This document shows positions 1 through 6,604 of a DNA stretch of 37,336 nt, in pieces. Source of the stretch: Bacteroidales bacterium. GTDB taxonomy: Bacteria > Bacteroidota > Bacteroidia > Bacteroidales > UBA932. A program made the position numbers and the translations under genes. The first letter of the stretch is position 1; every line of letters begins with the position of its first letter. The notes beneath the pieces are model-generated. The model had not been told where the DNA came from, searched no databases, and was given only the letters and a program-made list of their open reading frames with translations. The stretch covers positions 1 to 37,336 of the forward strand of contig JAFUUB010000033.1 in NCBI GenBank assembly GCA_017483985.1. The letters are read 5' to 3'.

Positions 1-10
1 AATAATGCTG

Positions 11-162
11 GGCGGGAACGGAATCGGCGCTTTTTGTACCCGGGAGCACCAGGAGGGAGGCGGCGGGAACGGAATCGGCGCTTTTTGTACCCGGGAGCAC
101 CAGGAGGGAGGCGGCGGGAACGGAATCGGTGCTTTTTGTGCCCGATAGCACCGGAATGAAGG
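11..162. repeat. 51-bp tandem repeat, about three copies, each with a stem-loop
   Basis: Copies begin at 11, 62 and 113. The first two are essentially identical and the third is degenerate in its right half. Each copy holds a 6-bp inverted repeat around a 13-nt loop (GGCGCT/AGCACC in copies 1-2, GGTGCT/AGCACC in copy 3). Read as minus-strand RNA, the changed position stays paired as a G-U wobble, so the stem survives the substitution. Just beyond, 162-182 and 183-203 form an imperfect 21-bp tandem repeat. No convincing gene is seen in 1-372. The period is a multiple of three, so the tail of a repetitive protein lying outside the window cannot be excluded. Confidence 0.8.
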
Positions 163-280
163 CAGGCTGTCGCTTCGCGCCGGCAGGATGCCGCTTCGCG
201 CTGATGCGCTCGCGGGTTCCTGACTTCGGCGCTATGACCACTGCTGAAGAACGCAGCGCCCGCGCCGGAGGCGGCGGGCT

Positions 281-342
281 GCTGTTGTTATGTAGAAACG
301 GGCTTTCAAGCGAGCTTGAGTCCGTTTCTACATAACAACAGC
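281..342. repeat. Long inverted repeat (perfect 21-bp arms) downstream of tRNA-Arg
   Basis: Positions 281-301 and 322-342 are perfect reverse complements. A further 6-bp stem (306-311 with 314-319, TCAAGC/GCTTGA) lies in the 20-nt loop, giving a nearly continuous hairpin. It overlaps the adjacent terminator-like hairpin (339-364) by four bases, so the two structures compete for that arm. It could be a second terminator, an RNA-processing structure or a small repeat element; no coding region covers it. Confidence 0.75.
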
Positions 343-364
343 GCTCGACTTTCGTCGAGCGCTG
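339..364 (-). terminator. Terminator-like hairpin after tRNA-Arg
   Basis: An 11-bp perfect stem (339-349 with 354-364) closes a GAAA tetraloop on the minus strand, nine bases downstream of the tRNA 3' end. The following minus-strand bases TTGTTAT form only a weak U-tract. It probably ends or stabilises the rplS/tRNA-Arg transcript. Confidence 0.55.
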
Positions 365-372
365 CTTCTTCG

Positions 373-446
373 TGACGCCTGCAGGATTCAAACCTGCGAC
401 CTTTTGATCCGTAGTCAAATGCTCTATTCAGCTGAGCTAAGGCGCC
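373..446 (-). tRNA. tRNA-Arg (anticodon ACG)
   Basis: The 74-nt minus-strand sequence folds into a full cloverleaf. The acceptor stem GGCGCCT/AGGCGTC has one G-U pair. The D-stem is GCTC/GAGC, the anticodon stem TTTGA/TCAAA closes the loop CTACGGA, and the T-stem GCAGG/CCTGC closes a TTTGAAT loop. The discriminator base is A and CCA is not encoded. The anticodon ACG lies at 410-412 and, once deaminated to ICG, reads CGU/CGC/CGA arginine codons. It sits 38 bp downstream of rplS on the same strand and could share its transcript. Confidence 0.96.
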
Positions 447-484
447 ATTCCGGATTCCCGAGGGAGATCCTTATGTGTGTCAAG

Positions 485-862
485 TTATTCAGCAAGTTCT
501 TTTGCCACGAACTTCTTCTCCTTGATGCGGGCCTTCTTACCAGCGAGGTCGCGGAGGTAGAAGATACGTGCCCTGCGGACTTTACCGACCTTGTTGAGTT
601 CGATGCTGTCGATGGCAGGAGACTCATACGGGAAGATTCTTTCAACACCGACACCGCTGGAAACTTTGCGGATGGTGAAGGTCCTGGTGAAAGGATCCTG
701 GCCCTTGATCTGGATGACGACGCCTCTGAATTTCTGCAGACGCTCTTTGTCACCTTCCTTGATCTTGTAGGTCACGGTGATGGTATCACCGGCCTTGAAC
801 TGAGGATATTCGGCGACTTTCCCGTTCTGGAAAGACTGCTCTACTAACTTGATGTAATCCAT
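485..862 (-). CDS. rplS: Large ribosomal subunit protein bL19
   Basis: This 125-residue protein matches bL19 over its full length. It has the N-terminal helix (MDYIKLVEQ), the beta-core containing FRGVVIQIKGQ and TFTIRKVSSGVGVERIFPY, and the basic tail ARIFYLRDLAGKKARIKEK. bL19 sits at the 30S-50S interface and helps form inter-subunit bridges. The frame stays open 48 nt further upstream, but the ATG at 862 gives the normal family N-terminus, and a complete promoter lies upstream at 937-967, so that start is preferred. tRNA-Arg follows. Confidence 0.97.
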   Translation of the reverse strand: MDYIKLVEQSFQNGKVAEYPQFKAGDTITVTYKIKEGDKERLQKFRGVVIQIKGQDPFTRTFTIRKVSSGVGVERIFPYESPAIDSIELNKVGKVRRARIFYLRDLAGKKARIKEKKFVAKELAE

Positions 863-936
863 TTTACTCTTCTTAACTTTAGCGCAACGTTGCCGGGCAT
901 CACGCCGCAAGAGGTTGCATTGTCATTTTGGGACTG

Positions 937-967
937 CAAATGTAGTCATAATTTTACAATCCGCAAA
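937..967 (-). promoter_or_regulatory. Bacteroidota-type promoter of rplS
   Basis: On the minus strand a -33 TTTG (964-967) is followed after exactly 19 nt by a -7 TACATTTG (937-944). This is the consensus TTTG-N19-TAnnTTTG of the primary sigma factor of this phylum. Predicted transcription starts near 930, leaving a leader of about 70 nt before rplS. The promoter lies only 17 bp past the dnaJ stop codon. Confidence 0.85.
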
Positions 968-983
968 CTTTTCCCCGAAAAAA

Positions 984-2165
984 TCAGAAATTTTCCTTCA
1001 TTTTATCGAAGAGGGCCTTGTCTTCCCGGCTCAGGTCCGGGGTAAAGGTCGGGTTGCGCCGGATGGACTCGAGCATCTCCTTCTCACTGCGGGAGAGTTT
1101 CTTCGGAATCCATACCAGGAACTTGACGTACAGGTCGCCCGTCCCGCTGCCATACCCCTTGACGGCCGGCATGCCGCGGCCGCGCAGGCGGACGACGGAG
1201 CCGGACTGGGTACCGGGATCGACCTTGATCTTATAGGAGCCGTCCAGGCAGGGAATCGTCACTTCCGTGCCCAGCATGGCATCCATGACCGAGAGGATCT
1301 GGGTATAGAACAGGTTCTGGCCATCGCGTTTGAGCTGGGAATGCGGGATCTCCTCGATCACGACCAGCAGGTCGCCGTTCGTACCGTTGTTCTTGGCGGC
1401 ATGGCCGGCCCCGCGGACGGAAAGCTGCATGCCGTCTTCCACGCCGGCCGGGATAGTGACCTTGACGGTCGCCTTCTTGCGGACAAGGCCGGTCCCGCCG
1501 CAGGTACGGCAGGGGTTCTTGATGATCTTCCCCTCTCCCCCGCAACGCGGGCAGGTGCTGTAGGTCACGGTCTGGCCGAAGAAACTGTTGGACACGCGCT
1601 GGACCTGGCCGGTGCCGTGGCAGTCGGGGCAGGTCTGGATGTCAGAGGCGTTCTTCGCGCCCTTTCCGCCACAATCGGGGCAGGGCTCGTTGCGCTCGAT
1701 GGTCACTTCCTTCTCGACGCCCCGGGCGATCTCCTCGAGGGTCAGCCGCACCCGCGTACGGATATCCCGGCCGCGGTAGACCCGCTGCTGGGCCTGGCCG
1801 CCGCCACCGAATCCGCCGAAGCCGCCAAAACCTCCGAAACCGCCGCCGAAGCCGCCACCGAAGATGTTGTTCAGCAGGTCGTTCAGGTTGAAGCTGCTGA
1901 AGTCGAATCCACCGGTCTGGCCTTCCACGCCGGCATGGCCGAACTGGTCATAGCGGGCCTTCTTGTCCGGGTCGCTGAGCACGGAATACGCCTCGGAGGC
2001 CTCCTTGAATTTCTCCTCGGCGGTCTTCTTCTCGGCATCGGTGCCGTTGACCCACTTGTCCGGATGCCACTTCAGGGCCAGTTTCCGGTAAGCGGACTTG
2101 ATCTCATCGGTCGAGGCGCTTTTCTCAACGCCCAGGACCTCGTAGTAATCTCTCTTCGCGGCCAT
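984..2165 (-). CDS. dnaJ: Chaperone protein DnaJ (Hsp40)
   Basis: This 393-residue co-chaperone delivers substrates to DnaK and stimulates its ATPase. It has an N-terminal J domain with the HPD tripeptide at residues 34-36 and a Gly/Phe-rich linker at about 85-125 with repeated GGFGG units. Four zinc-binding CxxCxGxG motifs follow (Cys pairs at 162/165, 179/182, 205/208 and 219/222), then the C-terminal substrate-binding beta domains. The J domain carries a short insertion after HPDKW, a variant I associate with Bacteroidota DnaJ. It follows grpE after 3 nt and is surely cotranscribed with it. No dnaK is in the window. Confidence 0.97.
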   Translation of the reverse strand: MAAKRDYYEVLGVEKSASTDEIKSAYRKLALKWHPDKWVNGTDAEKKTAEEKFKEASEAYSVLSDPDKKARYDQFGHAGVEGQTGGFDFSSFNLNDLLNNIFGGGFGGGFGGFGGFGGFGGGGQAQQRVYRGRDIRTRVRLTLEEIARGVEKEVTIERNEPCPDCGGKGAKNASDIQTCPDCHGTGQVQRVSNSFFGQTVTYSTCPRCGGEGKIIKNPCRTCGGTGLVRKKATVKVTIPAGVEDGMQLSVRGAGHAAKNNGTNGDLLVVIEEIPHSQLKRDGQNLFYTQILSVMDAMLGTEVTIPCLDGSYKIKVDPGTQSGSVVRLRGRGMPAVKGYGSGTGDLYVKFLVWIPKKLSRSEKEMLESIRRNPTFTPDLSREDKALFDKMKENF

Positions 2166-2168
2166 AGC

Positions 2169-2747
2169 TTAAATCCCCACGACAACTTTGGCATAGCGAA
2201 GCACCTTCCCGCCCAGCAGGTACCCGGTCTGGACCACGTCGAAGACGAGACCCTTCTTGTCTTCCTCCGGAACCGGGAACTGCGCTACGGCTTCGTGGAA
2301 GTCGGTATCGAACTTGGCGCCCTTGGCCTCGATCACCTCCAGGCCGCGGGTCTTCAGATATGCCATCAATTTATTATAAATCAAGGCCGTGCCTTCCTTG
2401 GCAGCCTCGTCGCTCGATTCGGCCAGCATGGCCATTGCGCGCTCACAGTCATCCAGGACCGGGAGCAGGCCTTTGATCGTATCGGCCGCAGCCGTGGCCA
2501 CCAGGGCCATCTTTTCCTCGGTATTGCGACGGCGGAACGTCTCGAACTCCGCCATCAGCTTGAGGTAGTCGTTCTTCTCCGCAGCCAGTTTCCCTTCCAG
2601 CGAGGCCTTCTCTTCCTCCAGGGAAGCGACCTTCTCTTTCAGGGCCTTTTCCGCCTTCTTCTCTGCTTTCTTCTCCTGCTTCGGGGCCTCCTTGGCCACC
2701 TTCTCCGGCTCCTGCGCTTCGATATTTTCTTTCTTTTCTTCCATCAT
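2169..2747 (-). CDS. grpE: Nucleotide exchange factor GrpE
   Basis: This 192-residue protein promotes ADP release from DnaK. The first ~85 residues are highly charged (runs of Lys and Glu) and form the long coiled coil. The conserved GrpE core follows, including FETFRRRNTEEK, a helix ending near LLPVLDDCERAM, and the C-terminal beta domain with FDTDFHEAVAQ and GYLLGGKVLRYAKVVV. Two ATGs are adjacent (2747 and 2744) and either could be used. It is the first gene of the grpE-dnaJ unit. A possible heat-shock control region lies directly upstream at 2778-2818. Confidence 0.95.
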   Translation of the reverse strand: MMEEKKENIEAQEPEKVAKEAPKQEKKAEKKAEKALKEKVASLEEEKASLEGKLAAEKNDYLKLMAEFETFRRRNTEEKMALVATAAADTIKGLLPVLDDCERAMAMLAESSDEAAKEGTALIYNKLMAYLKTRGLEVIEAKGAKFDTDFHEAVAQFPVPEEDKKGLVFDVVQTGYLLGGKVLRYAKVVVGI

Positions 2748-2777
2748 AAAGGGTAATTATTCCGGTAAGGGACTTCT

Positions 2778-2818
2778 TCAAATTATCTGCCACCCGGTCC
2801 GGGCTGACAGATTGGCAG
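2778..2818 (-). promoter_or_regulatory. Candidate heat-shock control region of grpE-dnaJ
   Basis: Two signals are visible. Positions 2804-2818 read CTGACAGATTGGCAG on the plus strand, a TGNCA-N3-TGNCA near-dyad that recurs upstream of htpG. Positions 2778-2792 read TGGCAGATAATTTGA on the minus strand, resembling a sigma-54 -24/-12 element (TGGCA, then TTG at the usual spacing, but A where the -12 C is expected). No clean TAnnTTTG element is present. The assignment to heat-shock control is inferred from the shared motif and the gene's role. Confidence 0.4.
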
Positions 2819-2821
2819 AAA

Positions 2822-3868
2822 TCAGATGTTCTCAAACGTGAACCGGTCCCAGGGCAGGTCTTTCGCCCGACCGCTTTCCAGCACGTCCATCACATAGGCC
2901 AGCAGCGGGAACTCATCCAGGTTGACCTCGCCCCGCTCGGCCTTGATGGCCATGGCTTTTGCCAGGCGGCGGACCACGACGATGGATTCCAGGGTGATGC
3001 CGCCCAGGATCTTCTGCGCCTCTTCATAGGTCTTCCCCTCGCCCAGCAGCAGTCCGATCTTGCGCGTACGCGCACCGGTCACCGTCACATACAGGTCCCC
3101 GATGCCCACCAGGGCGCTGTCGAAATCCGCCTTCTGGATCTGCAGGACGCGGATCATCTCCTTGGCCGCCTGGTAAAAGACCGCCGCCTGCGAATTGTAA
3201 TGGGACTTTTCCTCGTCCCCGTCGCGGCGCCGGGCATAGCCCAGGGCCATGGCGACACCGAGGGCGTAGGCGTTCTTGATGGCGACGGCACTCTCCAGGC
3301 CGTTGGCATCATGGGTCAGGGAAATGTGGAACCACCAGGTCTGCAGGGCCGATTTCATCATCCGGAGGATGGTCGGGTCCTGGCCGCAGATAGCCACCTG
3401 CGTATGGTCATGTGCCATGATCTCGCCGGCCGTTCCCGGTCCGCCGAGGGCATAGATCTCCCGCTTGATCCCGGCCTTGGCCAGCGCGCGTTCCCAATAT
3501 TCCGGATAGGAAATCAGGGTCCCGTCCTCCAGGTCCGTCAGGCCCTTGGCCGCAGACAGGACGGGGACGGAAGGATCCATCTTCATCAGGATGTCGTTCA
3601 GGAACCATTCCACCCCGAAGGAAGAAACGGCGCCGATGACGAAATCACAGCCGCGGACGGCTTCCTGCCACTGTTCACAATAATAATAGGAGGTCCCTGC
3701 CGGGAAAGGCTGCTCCAGTTTCGGATGCCGGCCTGCCTGCCGGCATGCATCGACCACTTCGCGGTCGACCGGCGTTCCGACGAGGCGGAGCGTATTGCCG
3801 TTCTCCGCCGCAACGAAAGCCAGGGCCGATCCCATCTGACCGATACCGATAATGGTTATGACTGCCAT
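2822..3868 (-). CDS. gpsA: NAD(P)-dependent glycerol-3-phosphate dehydrogenase, divergent GpsA
   Basis: This 348-residue cytosolic enzyme would reduce dihydroxyacetone phosphate to sn-glycerol-3-phosphate for phospholipid synthesis. The N-terminus has a Rossmann GxGxMGSA loop (residues 8-15). The SAAKG segment, AIKNAYALGVAMA (with the catalytic-type Lys) and GIGDLYVTVTGARTRKIG correspond to conserved GpsA blocks. It departs from typical GpsA at several places: GPGTAGE replaces the usual GPSxAxE, TRKIG replaces the usual SRNRRFG-type block, and a charged insertion (RRRDGDEEKSHYN) is present. It may be a divergent lineage version or a paralogue. It has its own promoter at 3890-3920. Confidence 0.85.
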   Translation of the reverse strand: MAVITIIGIGQMGSALAFVAAENGNTLRLVGTPVDREVVDACRQAGRHPKLEQPFPAGTSYYYCEQWQEAVRGCDFVIGAVSSFGVEWFLNDILMKMDPSVPVLSAAKGLTDLEDGTLISYPEYWERALAKAGIKREIYALGGPGTAGEIMAHDHTQVAICGQDPTILRMMKSALQTWWFHISLTHDANGLESAVAIKNAYALGVAMALGYARRRDGDEEKSHYNSQAAVFYQAAKEMIRVLQIQKADFDSALVGIGDLYVTVTGARTRKIGLLLGEGKTYEEAQKILGGITLESIVVVRRLAKAMAIKAERGEVNLDEFPLLAYVMDVLESGRAKDLPWDRFTFENI

Positions 3869-3889
3869 CTCACTCTAACATTAAGTCTG

Positions 3890-3920
3890 CAAAGATACGC
3901 CAAAATTCCGTGGAACGAAA
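3890..3920 (-). promoter_or_regulatory. Promoter of gpsA
   Basis: The minus strand has a perfect -7 TATCTTTG (3890-3897) preceded at 19 nt by TTTC (3917-3920), one base off the -33 TTTG. The predicted leader is about 15-20 nt. Confidence 0.7.
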
Positions 3921-3950
3921 ATTGCTGGGATACATTCAAACTTCAAGGAC

Positions 3951-4328
3951 ATGGAAGACCTGACAAAATACGAAAAGCATTATTCCGAGGAGAGCCTCGT
4001 GGATAAGATCGCCAAAGTGGCGAAGAAAGCGGGGATCAAGGTGATCTATGCCGCCCTGCTGCTCTATTATGTCGTCAAGAATCCGAAGACGACCAAGGCG
4101 GACCGGGCCAAGATCCTCGGCGCCCTGGGGTATTTCATCCTGCCGATCGACATCATCCCGGATGCCATCCCGATCGCCGGCTTCACGGACGACCTGGCGG
4201 CCCTGACCTGGGCCATCTATGCCGTCGCCAAGAATGTCACGCCTGAGATCAAGGCACAGGCCAAGGCGAAGCTCAAGGAATGGTTCGGGAATGAATACGA
4301 CGAGGATCAGCTCGGTTCCCTGAAGTAA
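3951..4328 (+). CDS. DUF1232 (YkvA-type) small membrane-associated protein
   Basis: This 125-residue protein has a central DUF1232 signature around residues 61-85: a hydrophobic helix with LGYFILPIDIIPD, then IPIAGFTDDLAAL. A first hydrophobic stretch (residues 29-43) follows a lysine-rich amphipathic N-terminus. The C-terminus is a charged Lys/Glu-rich helix. The family is widespread and its molecular function is not established. The gene is divergent from gpsA (82 bp apart) and ends in a strong bidirectional terminator. TACATTCA at 3931-3938 is a weak -7 candidate. Confidence 0.85.
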   Translation: MEDLTKYEKHYSEESLVDKIAKVAKKAGIKVIYAALLLYYVVKNPKTTKADRAKILGALGYFILPIDIIPDAIPIAGFTDDLAALTWAIYAVAKNVTPEIKAQAKAKLKEWFGNEYDEDQLGSLK

Positions 4329-4349
4329 GCAAACGGTATCAAAACGAAA

Positions 4350-4381
4350 AAAACGCCTGCCGCACTTGCAGCAGGCGTTTT
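4350..4381. terminator. Bidirectional terminator between DUF1232 gene and lipoprotein gene
   Basis: Perfect 11-bp arms AAAACGCCTGC (4350-4360) and GCAGGCGTTTT (4371-4381) enclose a 10-nt loop. A-runs on one side and T-runs on the other serve both convergent genes. Confidence 0.88.
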
Positions 4382-4387
4382 CCGTAT

Positions 4388-5647
4388 CTAGCGGACCACA
4401 TTCTTGTTAAGCATCACAGATCTTGTCCGTTTTTGCGTGCCGTGCCTTACAGCCTGGCGAGGAGCAGAGAGCCTCACCGTGGAAGAGGCCTTCGTCTCTG
4501 CCTTCGTAGAGGTGGAAGCAGATATCCATTCAAGCGTCAACGGGAAATGAGGAACAGTCTGAATGGAACTCAACACCATCGGATTCCACGTTGCATCCAG
4601 ATAGGCCTGCCCGGATGAATCCAGAGCATAATACATAATCTGCATACTGGAATAATAATCCGAAATCTTCACGCCTCTGGATATTTCTACATCTTCTGCA
4701 TAACAGCCTTCAATTCTAGCGTTGGACCCATCCTCTGAAGTAAACCAGCCATCGGCGATCGGCCCTTCCCGGTTGACTGCATAAACCTTATCGCCGGCAA
4801 CGAGATTCCCGTTCAGCAATACTTCAAAATCATGAGTCTGATTGTCCTCACCTTCGAAATTCTCAAGACCGAGATACAGGCTGTTGATTTCTATCTGACC
4901 GTTTTCGTTATTGAAATATACTTCGAACTTATAATCATCATTGGGTTCCCAGCCGGAGAGCCAGTATGCATGGTTCGATTCCGAACTGCTCAATACGATT
5001 TCATAAGAAACCGTACCCGTTCCACCATTACTGCCGGACAATTTCCATGTCCCGAGCCAGCGGTTAAACGCTTCCGTGGGTTTCTCCTCCCTAATCGTGA
5101 AGTCCAGCACGGCATACTGTCCCGTCAGGTTGCCCTTGCTGTCGAAACCGATCGCGAAGGCTTTCCACTCCCCGGCGCGGAGCCGGTCGAAGAGGATAAA
5201 GCTTTCCCGGGTTCCCAGCAGTTCCGACCAGGACGCATTTCCGGCCTTGACATCGGCGGCCAGGTTGTCCCGCACGGCCGTGCAATAGTCGGAGAGGGAT
5301 CCCTTGAAGTCCGTATCGTAGCTGGATTTCGAGATCACGTCGATATAGTAGGAATTGTTGTCCGCGCTTTTGACGACAATACGGTCCACCTCGACACCTT
5401 CTGATGTATTCTCACGGCCGTTGTAGGTGACCGTCCAGTTCCTGTTGACTTCGAACTTGAGGGTCGTTCCACCGCCGCCGCCCGATCCTCCGGATCCGCC
5501 GGAGCCACCCGAGCCGCCGGAACCGCCGCCCGGATAACCGCCGCCACCCGGATAGTAAGGACCATCCATATAAGGGTCTCCTCCGCAAGAAACCGCCAGC
5601 AGTGCTACGGCTGACAAGAGGGACCAGATACGCGTATGCATTTTCAT
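4388..5647 (-). CDS. Hypothetical lipoprotein with Gly/Ser linker
   Basis: This 419-residue protein is not recognised as a named family. It starts with a lipoprotein signal peptide with the lipobox AVSC (Cys near residue 21). A low-complexity linker follows at residues 28-60, Tyr/Pro/Gly-rich and then repeated GGS units. The rest is a beta-rich globular region with Asn/Asp- and aromatic-rich strands and no detectable catalytic motif. The flexible linker would hold the domain away from the membrane, most likely at the cell surface (inference). The C-terminal half (about 4550-5000) is more AT-rich than its neighbours. Start could be the first or third codon (MKMH). No TAnnTTTG promoter was found upstream. 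Confidence 0.85.
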   Translation of the reverse strand: MKMHTRIWSLLSAVALLAVSCGGDPYMDGPYYPGGGGYPGGGSGGSGGSGGSGGSGGGGGTTLKFEVNRNWTVTYNGRENTSEGVEVDRIVVKSADNNSYYIDVISKSSYDTDFKGSLSDYCTAVRDNLAADVKAGNASWSELLGTRESFILFDRLRAGEWKAFAIGFDSKGNLTGQYAVLDFTIREEKPTEAFNRWLGTWKLSGSNGGTGTVSYEIVLSSSESNHAYWLSGWEPNDDYKFEVYFNNENGQIEINSLYLGLENFEGEDNQTHDFEVLLNGNLVAGDKVYAVNREGPIADGWFTSEDGSNARIEGCYAEDVEISRGVKISDYYSSMQIMYYALDSSGQAYLDATWNPMVLSSIQTVPHFPLTLEWISASTSTKAETKASSTVRLSAPRQAVRHGTQKRTRSVMLNKNVVR

Positions 5648-5687
5648 GGTGAACAGGATTTATAGGTCGTTAATCAATCTTTTTGCT

Positions 5688-5695
5688 TACATTTG
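5688..5695 (+). promoter_or_regulatory. -7 element of mazG
   Basis: TACATTTG fits the TAnnTTTG consensus and lies 20 nt before the chosen mazG ATG. No matching -33 is present at 19 nt. Confidence 0.55.
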
Positions 5696-5715
5696 CCGCT
5701 ACAACCCATTGCAAG

Positions 5716-6579
5716 ATGCATACCAAGGAAGAAAAACTGGCCCAGTTCGGGCGTATCCTCGACATCATGGACAAGCTCCGTGCAGAGTGTCCGTGGAACC
5801 ATGCGCAGACCGTAGACACCCTCCGTCCGATGACCCTCGAGGAGGTATACGAGCTCAGCGACGCCATCCTCAAACAATCGGACGACGACCTGAAAAAGGA
5901 ACTCGGCGACGTGCTGCTGCACATTGTCTTCTACAGCAAGATCGCCGAAGAACAAGGGAAATACGATATCGGCGACGTGATCGACCGGCTGTGCGAGAAG
6001 ATGATCTTCCGGCATCCGCACGTCTTCGGGGACAAGAACGGAGAAAAGATGGACGCCGAAGCGGTTTCCGAGCAGTGGGAACTCATGAAAACCAAGGAGA
6101 AAGGCGGCAACAAACGCGTCCTGTCCGGCGTTCCGGACAGTCTTCCGCCCATCCTGAAGGCCCTGTCCATGCAGGACAAGGCCCGCGGCGTGGGCTTCGA
6201 CTGGGAAGCGCGCAGCCAGGTCTGGGACAAGGTCAAGGAGGAGCAGGGTGAGTTCCAGGCTGAACTGGAAGCCCTTGAGCAGGCCGACGGGGAAATCGAT
6301 CCGGCCGTCATCGGCATTCCGGACGGAGCCTCCGACAGCTACAAGGCCGCCTACGACCGGGCGGAGGAGGAACTGGGCGATTTCATGTTCGCCACCATCA
6401 ACGCAGCCCGCCTGTACGGGCTCAATCCTGATACCGCGCTCAACCGGGCCTGCGACAAATTCCGCCGGCGCTTCACCTACCTGGAGGAGCAGACCCTCCG
6501 CAAAGGCCGCGACCTGCACGAAATGACCCTCGCCGAGATGGACGCCATCTGGGACGAGGGTAAAGCCAAAGGACTATGA
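5716..6579 (+). CDS. mazG: Nucleoside triphosphate pyrophosphohydrolase MazG
   Basis: This 287-residue enzyme hydrolyses (d)NTPs to monophosphate and pyrophosphate, cleaning the nucleotide pool. Two tandem MazG domains are visible. The first has CPWNHAQT (residues 25-32), EEVYE (42-46) and KELGD (61-65), the metal-binding EExxE...ExxD pattern. The second has EEELGDFMFA and the C-terminal block with KFRRRFTYLEE. The frame is open 11 codons further upstream, but ATG at 5716 starts the conserved domain and has a -7 element at the right distance. It is convergent with htpG across a shared terminator. Confidence 0.95.
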   Translation: MHTKEEKLAQFGRILDIMDKLRAECPWNHAQTVDTLRPMTLEEVYELSDAILKQSDDDLKKELGDVLLHIVFYSKIAEEQGKYDIGDVIDRLCEKMIFRHPHVFGDKNGEKMDAEAVSEQWELMKTKEKGGNKRVLSGVPDSLPPILKALSMQDKARGVGFDWEARSQVWDKVKEEQGEFQAELEALEQADGEIDPAVIGIPDGASDSYKAAYDRAEEELGDFMFATINAARLYGLNPDTALNRACDKFRRRFTYLEEQTLRKGRDLHEMTLAEMDAIWDEGKAKGL

Positions 6580-6603
6580 AAAAAGCCCCGGACGGGGCTT
6601 TTT
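6579..6603. terminator. Bidirectional terminator between mazG and htpG
   Basis: The stem GCCCCG/CGGGGC (6585-6590 with 6593-6598) is flanked by six A's on the left and five T's on the right. It serves both convergent genes and overlaps the last base of the mazG stop codon. Confidence 0.88.
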
Positions 6604-6604
6604 C

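Noticed and set aside
11..162. CRISPR array
   Set aside because: The 51-bp units are contiguous with no variable spacers and no cas genes are nearby.
129..335. Short 68-codon frame at the left end
   Set aside because: It runs through the tandem repeat and a perfect inverted repeat, and has no promoter or family similarity.
915..2756. A 613-codon open frame on the plus strand opposite dnaJ-grpE
   Set aside because: It is antisense to two certain genes. Long antisense frames are common in high-G+C DNA and its sequence is low-complexity with no family resemblance.
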